Of a DNA stretch of 64,000 nt, positions 47,501 through 59,500 are shown piece after piece. The position numbers were made by a program, and so were the translations under genes. Position 1 is the stretch's first letter; every line of letters starts with the position of its first letter. The notes beneath the pieces are model-generated. The model worked only from the letters and a program-made list of their open reading frames with translations, had not been told where the DNA came from and ran no database searches. The DNA is from Annona cherimola (lineage: Eukaryota; Streptophyta; Magnoliopsida; Magnoliales; Annonaceae): positions 43,696,012-43,760,011 of the forward strand of contig CM059971.1 of NCBI GenBank assembly GCA_030490835.1, read 5' to 3'.

Positions 47501-50500
47501 CTATGGCCATGATGATTTTGGTTATTGGTTTATTATTCTTGATGATAAGCTTCGGGATGGTGAAGAAGTGGACGAGTATTTTTTTCAGGAGTACAATTAT
47601 GTAGATGACTATGACAAAGGCGATAGAGGCATTGATGTCAAAGAAATTTTTAAAAAAATGAATGATGAATACTGGGAACCTGGAGAAGATCGTTTTATTA
47701 AGTCACGCTATGAGACAGCAGCTAAGTTATATGAGCAAATATTTGGCCCCAATGGTCCCCAGACAGAGGAAGAATTGGGGGAAATTCTTGATGCTGAAAC
47801 ACGATATAAGGCATGGAAGGAGGGCCATAAAGATGATCCTGATGACCACTTTCATGTCATTGACAATGGAAAAGAATATGATATTTTCAATATAATAACT
47901 GATCCCGTGTCTCGTGAGAAGTTTCAAAAGAAGAAGTCTCCTTTAGCATACTGGACAGAAATGCGCAAAGGGAGAAAAGCATGGCTGAAGAAGTACATTC
48001 CAGCTATTCCACATGGGAGTAGATACCGTGTTTATTTTAACACGCCTGGTGGTGCTTTGGAACGCATTCCTGCTTGGGCGACATATGTGCTGTCAGGTAA
48101 GCTTGATTGCTCATTAGTTCTGTTTTCGCCTAAATGTTTTGTTTTACACTCTAAAGTTTAGACATGGTCCTTGATGAATTGCAATTTACGGATGGAGCTA
48201 TGATGCTCAATCTTCCATAGATATCTGCACGTTTCCTTTCCCTATGTTCTGTTTGTTAGTGGGGAAAGAGGTAGGAATCTCTTTTTCTCCTTTTTGAATG
48301 CCTTTTACTTAATTTGCTATTTAATTGTTATTATAACTGTAGTTTTTCCTCATTATTACTGTGTCCAATGCTCATTATCTTTCAATCTGACAAGCCTATC
48401 TATTTATTTTGTGCTCATTTAATTCCAATTGATTATTCCCCATATTCTTCCACATAATTCCTGTTTTTTTTAATCCCAGTTTTTCCTTTTCATTTTCGCT
48501 TCTTTCCCAATCTATGATGGAGCTTATGGTTTTATGGGCAGACTTGAGCTTGTTTTAGTGTCTAATATATATCTATTTATATTTTTTTATGAGTCCTTCA
48601 TATGTTGTTGAGTAGCTAGAAAGAGATGACTTTTCTTGAACTAAAACATTAAAACTAGTTTTATTTGACATTTTATTTGATTCGCAATGAAACCTTTAAA
48701 ACTAGTCCAATTGAATTCTGTAGGAATGAAATATGCTGCAATTGTTTGTTTTACTGTATTTGATATATTTTTCAAATTTTGTTTTTTGGAATAATCCCAT
48801 GCATCACTTTTTCATCATATGGCAAATGAAGTACCAAAGAGGCAAGGTTATTATTCCGTATTTTATCCTTAGATGTAACATCTGATGATATCACATATAC
48901 ATATTCAATTATTTTTAATTTTTTCCATTCTATTTGTTGCCTCAAATAAGTTAGCTCTTTTGTAGTTTATATATTCTGAAGTTTGCCAATGGGAATTTTG
49001 CTCTTATCTCTGGTATGTAGTTCAGATAAAAGAGGAGATTTAAAATGTTTGATTAGTAGCCAGTGTCGAAAAGTTTTGTCAAATCTTGGAGCTTGCATTT
49101 AAAAGTGTAGTAGAAAATAAAAATCCAATTTTAGAAGTAAGGTTAAATAGAAAGAAAGGTGAGTGGGAGCTTGGGGAGGAGGGGAGAAAGAGAAGCTGGG
49201 AGGAGGAGTTGTTAGAAAAAGGGGCAGGGAGTGTAGAGTCTTGATGTGCATCAATTTCTTTGTAGGCTTCTTTCAAGGGTAGCTTCCCAAGTTTCCATGT
49301 GATCATTACCTTCATTACCCCCTTCTCATAAGAAGAATTTGCCATTGCGTGTGCCTTTGCAGTGACTTTCTTCCAAAGTTTTGATTAATTTCATATAATT
49401 GCTTATTATTGTTCCATGTATCTTCTAAGTTTGGCTGGTTTTTCCAGTGGATCTCAACCCATGTGGAGTCTTTCAACCGAAATAGATGGCAAATGACTCA
49501 ACCCAAATATGTTAGGGTATCTCTCAACCCAATTTTAGAAATGTATATACTTAGGGTGTGTTTGGGAACTGATAAAACTTTTGATGTAAAAGTTTTTGAA
49601 TTTGTAAAAAAATGATGTGATATGATAGGGGTAATGATGAGAAGTAAATAGAATAAAGTTAAAATAGATAGGTTGGTTGTATGGGTAGTTCTTTAATGAT
49701 TAAAAAGTAGGGTAATTGTAGAGGAAGATGTCAAGAAATGATTGAAATAGTGAAAAGTTTTAGATTTAAAAGTTTTAGTTGGAAAAGTTTTAGAATTTAT
49801 CAAACATTCCCTTAATAAAAAGAAAATAGAAATAAGTTCATGATGCTGCTAGAAATAAGTTCAAATAGGAAAAAAAGATGTGTATGGGCTTGGAAGGAGG
49901 TTAGAAAAGAGATGTTGGGAGATGAAGTTGTTGGAAAATGGATCAGGGGGTGTAGACTACTTTTTGCATCAATTGCTTTAGAGACTTCGTGTAAGTTTGG
50001 ATTCTCCAGGTTCCTTTTGATTGTTGACTTCATCAGTTTTGGTGACAACTTAGTTGAGAGAGAAGAAGAATTCAACAAATTATACTGACCAAAATGGAAA
50101 TGATGTGTGTAGAATAAAATTGTTAGTTATATGCTATCGTGTAAGCTTTCAGATTTTGGCATCAACATTTAATTCATAAGGTGTTTGCTGGGAAAGAAAA
50201 ATTTGGAAAATACATGGATCAATGAACAATCATATGAAACTGATAAAAAAAACATTAGAAGAAAGTCGCTACAAAGGCAACCTCTAGGGTGAGTTCTTCT
50301 ATGGAGGAAGATGATGAAAGCAACGGTCATACGAAACCTTGAAAACCTATACTTGTATGAAGCTTTGGAAGCAATTAATGTGCATTGGGACTGTGCCCTC
50401 CCCTACCCCGTTTTTTCAACAACTCCCTCTCCCAATGTCTCTGTTTTTTCTCTCCTCCTCCATGAGTTCTTAGTCATCTTCTTTTCTTCTATTTAAGTTT

Positions 50501-53500
50501 ACTTCTAATGCCTATTAGGAACAACTCTTAGATTTCTATTTTATCTTACCAATTGCATCTACTTGTAAGGTTGGATTGAGTGATTCCTAAAATATTTGGA
50601 TTTAGTGATTTCTCATTATTATGGGGTTAAGAGATTCTCCTGGTTATCTTCCCTTTTTCTTTTTTAGGGTCTCACTGAACCTATCCTTACAAATGTATGC
50701 ACTTGATAGAAAGAAAATAGAAATCCAAGAGTTATTCCTAAGGAATGCTAGAATGAAGCTTAAGTAGAAAAGAAAAGCGAGAGCATAGGAAGGAGGGAAA
50801 AAAGAGATGTTGAGAGAGGGGGTTGTTAGGAAAAGGGTTAGGGAAGTGTAGTCTCAATGTGCATTAATTGTTTTGGAGGGCTTCATGCAAGCATGGATTC
50901 CTAAGGTTTCATGTAATCATTTCCTTCATCAATATCTTAACTTTTAAATGATAAAGTATTCCTTATTATGTGCTGTGCTGCACTGGAGCTTATATGAAAT
51001 TATAAACGCGGTAGGGTTTCTTAGGGAATGAGTCTGTTTTGCACTGTGGAATGTAGAAATCTGTCTGAAGGAAAAAAAATTTGAGAAACATTGTCAACAA
51101 AACTTTAACGAAATTTCTTTTGAAATGTAAAAAATTTCATTTCATTAATCTCATCTTTGTATGAATATGTTCTAATAGTGTCCAGAAAGTTTATGCATGT
51201 ACACCTTTGGTCCATAAATGTCCATAATTATATCCTCATGATGGAGAAAACCCTTAAGTTGAAGAACACAATGCATTTTGAGATCCCCAAATAGATTCAC
51301 TCATGCTAAACAATGTTGCACTTCTTTGGGGCCACTTGCACATTGTGATGACTAAATTTTCAAATTGCCTTAATTTACTAGGTGAAGAGGATGGCATGGT
51401 TCCAGATTGGGACCTGGGTAGCTGGACACCTAATCAACTGGTGAACTCATGTTTTTGATCCTTGTAGTTCAGCTGTGCCTGATTGTAAGATTGGATAGTT
51501 TGTAATTTTGACTACAGGGTCTTGGGATGACACCCAGCCACGTGGTTTTTATTGATTGCACGGGTGGTCTCAGTTGTGTAGGCAAATGGAGCTATTTTGC
51601 GATCCTTTTTAGTTATGGCATTTTTCAAAGGCTTGGTTTTGAAAAAGTAACAATTGCAAGGCCCACAATAGTTCAGTTGTGTGGGTAATGATTTGATTTT
51701 GAAGGTAGTTAATTGTAAGGGCAAAAGGGGCTATTCTTGTGTGCATGGCTGTGCAATATGATGATGTCCTCGTTGTAAGGGTGTTGCATTTGATGGCGTG
51801 GCAATTTGATTGTTGTGCTGGTAAATCTGCTGTGTTAGCAGCATGGGTTAATAGAGAGCAGAATCCTTGTGTGCATGGTTGCTCGTGACCATGCCTTAAC
51901 CGGATGGTCTTGATGCATCCTGATCTTGCATGTTAAAGGTTGCATCTCCAACTACATGGGCAGTAATTGAAGTTATCAGTTTATGCTGCGCTGGATCGCT
52001 TAAAAAATTTCCAGAGGCATTGTCAATGGACCTTAAGTAGTCAGGTCAAAATTTAGAGGCAATTTCCTATTAATTTTGCTCCTATTGAAGTTATACCACC
52101 AAATGGAATTCTGTGTTTTTGACTAGGTATAACCACTGAATCTAGCTGTAAAGCAAAAGGTGCCCACAGTTATCTTGCATTCCTCTCGAGATATGGAGAT
52201 GATGTTCTTAAGCATTGGTTATCCCCAAACTGCCTGACAAAGTGATAAGAAAAGTATGATTCTACACAATAGAGCCATACTGAAGGGGTAGCATACATGG
52301 TGTCATGGATGTAACGGTAGAATAAGTTTACCAATTTTTTCAGAAGTCTCATTTACATCCTTTGTGATAAAGCCTTTAGAATCATTGGCATATAAGTATT
52401 AACATCTCTTATAAAAACTTATGTGGTCTTAAGAGCTGCTGAATCACTAGAGCAATGTCCGCATTGCTAAAGACTTGTTCATGCAGTTCTTCAGTAGAAT
52501 ATCCTTGTGGCGTTGAGTGGGTGACTGTATGAATCCGTGAGAGGTAAATCCTAGCCAAGCCATAAAAAAAGTATGCTAGGAAATAGGTGTAGTAGTTCAC
52601 TGGGCTTGTAGACAGGCTCATAACCATCTCAACAAGTCTCTAATGGATATCGAATAGCACATATGGATGACTCATAGCTTTTTGACCTTTGCAATCTGGC
52701 ATGCTTAGACCAAGCATAGAGGATTGATGCAATGATCATCAGAAAAGATAGGCAAATAATAAGCAAAAGACAGAACCCATAACATAAAAAAAGGAGCAGG
52801 TCCTCCTGTGGAACAATATGCCTAAAAAAGGACGAGTCGATCCAGTTGTTCTGTTTTCCCCAATATTTAGATGCTGGCCTCTTACTTGTTTGGGCCTTCA
52901 AGTTTGGGATTCTTCCAAACAAATATGGTTTACTAAAACCCATGAGAGTTTGTAGTAAGTCACTTTAATTCACTCATGATACTGAGGGCACATAGCCGAG
53001 GTTCTCCTTCTCAAGGGACTCACTCAGTGGGAGGTCCATTGACGTAGGACTGGATGCCTTAAATGAATAAAGAAAAATAAGATTTTGGAAGAAACAGGGA
53101 AGACCCTCTTAGTACATAAAGAAGGGCAGAAAGAGAAGAAACTACAGATGAATTAGGACAAAGAAATAAGGCCAAAGAACGAGTCAAAGAAATCTCAGTT
53201 CATAAACTCATAAAAAACGATGTTAGAATTTAGAAGAAAATACTATACTCTAAATTTAAGTAACAAGAAAGATGTAAACTTGCGTAACAATGAAATTTGC
53301 ATGATAGGAAAACTAAACATGGAAATAACTTAGAAGACAATCTAATTGATATTAAACTAAAGATACTAAATACATAAAATAATAAATATAAAGAAACCTT
53401 AAGAAAGACATCAATCTCATCACAATCGCGAATGAAACAAATTTCATAATAGATAATGCATAGTCCTAAATTCCTAAGTGCTCTCCTATGGACAATCTTC

Positions 53501-56500
53501 CAAATTTAGTGTTAACCTAGATCATTATTTCACAATGAAAGGTTTATCAAGGAATTCAACAACACAATCAACTTTTATTCCTTTATGAAGGTCATTGTCT
53601 TCAATTTTCATAGCTAAGGTACGATTAGGACATTGTGAGACAATGTGACCTATTCCAGAATAACTAAAACAATGAACCTTAGAAGCCTTTCAATGTGAAC
53701 TAGAAATCTAAAAGTGAAGCCAATAGGGGATAAAATGAAGGAAAGCAGACTAAGGCGGTTTGATCATGTTAAACGGAGGCTTAAAATGACATTAGTTATG
53801 AGAGTTGAGTTTATTCAAATAGAAGATGGTAAGAGAATGAGAGGAAGACCTAAAAAAATGGACGAAAGCAATTAAATAATATATGAAAACATTAGAGAGT
53901 ACTGAGAACTTAATTACCAATCATTGAGAATGGTGTAGTAAAATTCATGCAGCCAACCTCACTTAAGTGGGATATGACTTATAATGATGATAATTTACTT
54001 GTTCATGTAGGGCCAGTGAAATAAATTTATTTTGGTTAAAGATGTCTCTGTATTGATAATGCACGTATATCCCATTGATGGGCGGTTGAGCTTTTGTGGT
54101 TGCTCGGCATGTGTACTATATGGATTTATGTGGTTATGTTCTTATAATGATGGTGGATGGTATTGATGGCTTGATGTTCATGTGGTTGTGTAATGATAAC
54201 TACACATTTAATTGTTTTTATTAATATCATTATGATGATCATAGGTTTCTTAGAGAATGTCAGTTCCTCATCCTCCTCTCGTATCGCCTGATTTTGGAGA
54301 GATGATGCTGGAATTTTTTTTGGTCTGCTAAATTATGGTTTTTATAATATAGTGACTGCTGGTTAAGGAGTGTTAGCTAGTGGGGTGCTACAAGATGTCT
54401 TTGGATTATAAGTTGAAGAAAGACTGAGGAAAACGTGGACAGATTCAAGATCAGTGGTAAAAGGTTATAGTGAAAAAGCTGGTATTGATGTTGGATTGGA
54501 ATAGATATAAAAGACATTAGCATGGGTGGAGTTAGGTCATCTTTGTAGCTGTAATTTTGGAGTTGATTCAGTGCAAGCTATGAGTGGAGGTCTTGCCTGT
54601 GGAATTGAACTTTTGGAATTTCTCTGAAAAACGAACCATCTGAATTTTTCTAGTTTTTTCTTTCTTCTTGTCTTTGCAAATAAACTTTTTGGGCATATAT
54701 TTCACTAACAATTAATGTTTGCAAATAAACTTTCTGGGCATATATTTCACTAACAATTAATGTGTGGTAAGTTCTCCTGTGACGACCATCAAAAATATCA
54801 ATTTCTTAATAACCCAAGTACCCAATAACATTTCGATGAATCATTTCGTAGTTCCTAGAGTTTCTCTTTCCAAAATATTTTGGGCTTTTGTATTGGTTTT
54901 CAGGTCCATGATTTCATTTGCTAAGATATTGCAATAAAAGATTTTTTATGCATTTTATTTTTCGGTCTTGAGTCTTTTCATGCACTTCAGATGCAGATGG
55001 GAAAGAATATTCTGCTGTGCATTGGGAACCACCTCCTGAAAGCATGTTCGTGTGGAAGAACGAGCGTCCCCAAGTGCCAAGATCTCTTCGTATATATGAG
55101 TGCCATATTGGAATAAGTGGGTCTGATACGAAAATTTCTTCATTTAATGAATTTACTTTGAAGGTAGCTTCTGATTTGTGCTCTATTCTAACTGTTGCTT
55201 CTTGATTTCTTTCATTTGTCTGAAGGTTAACTTTTGTTCTGACAGGTCCTTCCTCATGTAAAGAGATCTGGATATAATGCAATTCAGTTGATAGGGATTC
55301 TTGAACATGCAGATTATTCCTCTGTTGGCTATAAGGTTATGTGTAGATGTGTATTCATGCGATCTTTTACTTCTCAGTAGTTTCTTTGTAAGCTGTGTAG
55401 TTGTTATTTACCTTGCATTATTTCTTCAATGGACAATAAGAACTCAGTGTGTATAGTTGTTTGTTAATTCACTTTCTGCAAACTAATCAGGGGTGTAACT
55501 CAGGCTGATTGGGTTTTGTTCTTGATCTAGCCTACCCATACCATATTTTTGAAAATCCTACCATACCTACACGTATGTTGGTTAATTTCTTACTCAGTCG
55601 AAGGTTTATTCCTCCAACACATGACATTAACCTTGAAATAATCAAGTTTCTTTTCTCGGAAATCAAAGATTAAATGTTGGAAAAAGAAAATGAAAGGGGA
55701 AAGGCAAATTTCTTTAATCGTCCCTGTGGACCGTGTTACATGCAGAAACCCGTCCTTGTATGGGACGGGGTACTCATAAGGGCTGTTTCTAGCTACCCAA
55801 TGTATGAAATCTACCTTATTCTAGTTTGAGGATCTGTAAGTTTTTGTACCCTACCATTTGGGTAATTTTTTTAGAGCATACCTTACCCAAAAGTAGGTTG
55901 GTTTGGTTTAGTCTGGTTTCTTTGGCTACCCAAGTTGCATACTTGTGAAACAGGTATCATTTTATCTGCCAAAAATATGTTTCCTGTAGGTTTACTAAAT
56001 ACCCTAGTTTTTAGGTGATGTCTTAGATGATAATTTTGATGGATGACAACAAAACTGGACGCAATGAATGTGTTTCCGTTTCTATGATGCAGGTCACGAA
56101 TTATTTTGCTGTAAGCAGTCGATTTGGCACTCCTAATGATTTCAAGCATTTGGTGGATCTAGCACATGGTTAGATGTCCTCTCCATTTTCACACTTAATG
56201 TTATAAATGATATGGTCTGTTATTAGTCTTATGATACTATTTCTTACAATTGTTCATATTGCTGCTACTTATCTGAAAATGTCATACCATCCTGCCAATT
56301 TGTTTATTGATTTTTTGGCTTTGACCTACTTGTCTGTATTTAGAAAGGTTCTTCCTTTCTTTCTTTCAATATCTTCCACATTTTATATAAACTAGTGATA
56401 ACTTTGAAGGAGATCAGTCTCCTTCCAATTCAGAACTTCCATTTTCCAAGAGAGCCATGTGGATTTTTTCATGCAAGATCATTTGGAGAAGATAATTTTA

Positions 56501-59500
56501 AAAAATAAGCTAGCTCCTTAACTGTAATTCTTTGTTTCCTTTTCAGTAAATGCAAAACTTTTACTAAGACATAAAGAAGATTAAAATGCCGTATAATTGG
56601 AAGTTACGTATGGACCTCATTTAAATGGTCAAAGTATCTATAATTTCAGGTCTTCTTGAAAGCTCACCCAATAGACTATTTTATCACTAATTTTACCATA
56701 ACTGGACATCCTTGCCGGAAGTGATTAATAGAAAAAGTGAACATAGAAAGACAAACACTTGTATTCTTTCGACTATAGGGTTTTTAAAAATTTATTTGGA
56801 AAGCAGAAATCCAGAATTAGTAGTTGATAATTCACATAATTTGATTGATTATTATGCTTTTGAAATGGGTTATTGTAATGAATTTCTATGGATGGATCAG
56901 TTATATCTCTGATTGAGCAACTCATCTGGTTTCTTTGCCAATTGTTATCTTATTTATTGTAAATTTTCTTAAGCAGGAATTATTCCGAGCGCTCGTTCTT
57001 CTGTGATCTGCACTTCAAAATCAGTTAGAGTACATTTTTGTCATTTTATTTGTACTATTGATGGCCTGGTGTATGGTGACCAGAAATGGAAAACAAAACA
57101 TTGAAGTGCAAGTAGATCGAGCAAAGCAATAAATTATGATAATTCAAGCCACTTCTTTGCAAGCATTCAACTCTCTGAAACAATTTCCTAATGCAGATTC
57201 CCCTAATTCGCAAACATTACAGTTTTGGAACTGTTGCATCCTTAGTTCTGTCCAATTTCTAGGAGCTTCCATAACCTTCAATCGATAAATAGTTAAGAAC
57301 ACCCTCCTGCTTGCTAAATCCCCATATTGTGAAGCTCTTCATGCTTCGGCTGAGAAATTAAAGATCGAAGTAAGAAGTCACACAGTTCAGGTCAAATAAG
57401 CCTTGTAAGTAAACTACAATAATTTAGTGCAAAAATAAATTAAACCCTAAAGCTTTACAGCTCAAGAGAACATTCTGTGATTGCTGGCGAAAACAGTAGA
57501 AAACTGTTGACTGTTATAGCTTGGAAGAGAAACTCTTTGAAGGTGGGTGGAAGAATTGAGTACTTAATGAATGCTTGATCCATAAGTCGTTGAATATAAT
57601 AAGAATGTCTCTCAAGGGATAGGCAAGGGTATGGGCTGGGGGGCTGATATGTAGAATCATCTTATATATTTTGAAGCCTCGCAGCTCTGATTGGATGAAT
57701 TAGAGCCCTTGCAAGCTTCAATGGCCCTTGGAAATTATGACTTGTTGCACAATGATATTGAGCTTGTATATATGTAGAGTTCTAATCATGTAGATGAGTG
57801 GGTGTCATTCTGTTCTGAATGTAGATGTGCGGGTGTTTCATGGAGACATCTATCTAAATTCTGAAACAAAATTTTGAACACCAAAAGCCCAATTTTGTAA
57901 GAACTGAATCGGTGATGGGATGGTCTAGTTCGAAGAAGTTCAACTAGTTAAGTAAATTGGTATGGATAGGTGACATCAGCATTGCATATTTATGATGTCA
58001 TGAATATTTAATTATTTTTAATTTGTAACTCTTAAGACGATATTTTTAATTCATAACTCCTAAGACAATATATTAATCTTAGAAGCTATCACTCCAATTA
58101 CTAAAATATTTAGAAAAAAATTAACAAAATCTTTTCAAAAATACATGAACTAAGGACAAATATAACGTAGTAAATAAAAAAATTGAAATTAGAATTTTCA
58201 AAGAAAAATTAACTGTAGAACTTTGTGAAGAAATAGGATATGGAATATGGAATTGAAAATTGATAAATCTTGAATTTGAGTTGGATATAATGCAGTACAA
58301 GTCAGCATTTTTGGGGGAGTGCAGTGGGCTATGGATGAAAATTTAGAAACCATTAAAAAGCAATGCGATAAAGACTGGCCGCGGTGTGCTCTAGATAGTA
58401 TTAGTAAAAAAGCATGGTCATACAGTTTGGGCCAATAGTGTGCGATTTTTGAGCTTTTGTTTTGTTTTTTTGTTTTTTTTTAAATTTTCACAACTGGTGT
58501 AACTGTCTCAACCAGTTTGTACGGTTGGACTGGAAGTTCAATTGGATTGAGCAGTTATTGGATATCAAACTGTACAGGTTTACACTGAACTGGTCAAACT
58601 GGCTAGTCCAGTCTGGTTTTGACAACATCGCGAAAAACTTCTAGACATCTATGTAGGTGGTGGATCAAATCCTGTATTTTGTCTCAATTGCGCAACTTCA
58701 AAATGCTAAAAATTCCAGCTTCCTGAAATTGTAGAAAATCATGATGCAGGAATGTGAATTTGCAATCCTCTTCTAGGCCAAATGGTGCCTAACAACTTTT
58801 ACTGTTCCAGTTTATCACATCGTTGTCCTTTTATCTAATTTTCTTTTCTCCTTCTTCAATTTGTCAGGGCTAGGTCTGCTGGTTTTTTTGGATATTGTCC
58901 ACTCCTATGCGGCTGCTGATGAGATGGTTGGTCTGTCGCTATTTGATGGAACAAATGACTGTTACTTTCATACTGGTAATCTAAATAAAAAAAAATTACC
59001 CTTCAAACATCTGGTTCTAGTTTTCCTATGCATGCTTTCTTTTCTTCTTTGAGTTTCTTGAATGATTTTCCTTCTTGATTTTGAAGTTATAATAGCAAGT
59101 TCTCTCAGAGATTTGGAAACTGTCATTAGATGTTTATGTTAGTTTTAGGAATTAGGAGTTTATGGTAGTTTTGGCTCATTTGCTTACAATTTTCTCATAT
59201 CATCTGCCATTTGCAATTTTTTTTTTTTTTTTTTTTGAGAAAGTGCAATTTGCAATCCTAACTGATCATTAAGTTCTCCTTACACCAGGCGTATCCTAAA
59301 AATAAGAACTCTAAAAAGCTGTTAGTGCCCACTATATATCCATTTGGTGGTTATGCTGCCACTATACTTTGTTTTACATTTTGCAGTGCTCGTATATGTG
59401 GCTGAAGATCTGCAACTGGGTAGTGTTAAGCTAATCAGTCCATGTGCAAGCATTCATACAGAAGTGCACCCTTGACAATTGCAGATCTAAAATTGATCGT

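Larger units (their letters stand above)
48097..54990 (+). other. Intron 4 (6,894 bp), transposon-rich
   Basis: Donor TCAG|GTAAGC and acceptor CTTCAG|ATG are phase-consistent. It contains four copies of a private ~230-bp repeat (49,100-50,940), a MITE (49,554), antisense ORFs of unknown origin (52,170-52,943), a gag knuckle fragment (minus, ~53,560-53,690), a LINE 3' end (53,729-53,990) and a 45-bp tandem duplication (54,673). The rest shows no gene. Confidence 0.85.

Noticed and set aside
48097..48161. Extension of the exon-4 frame past the splice donor
   Set aside because: The frame stays open to 48,161 by chance. A GTAAGC donor at 48,097 and an in-phase exon at 54,991 restoring the conserved protein show it is intron.
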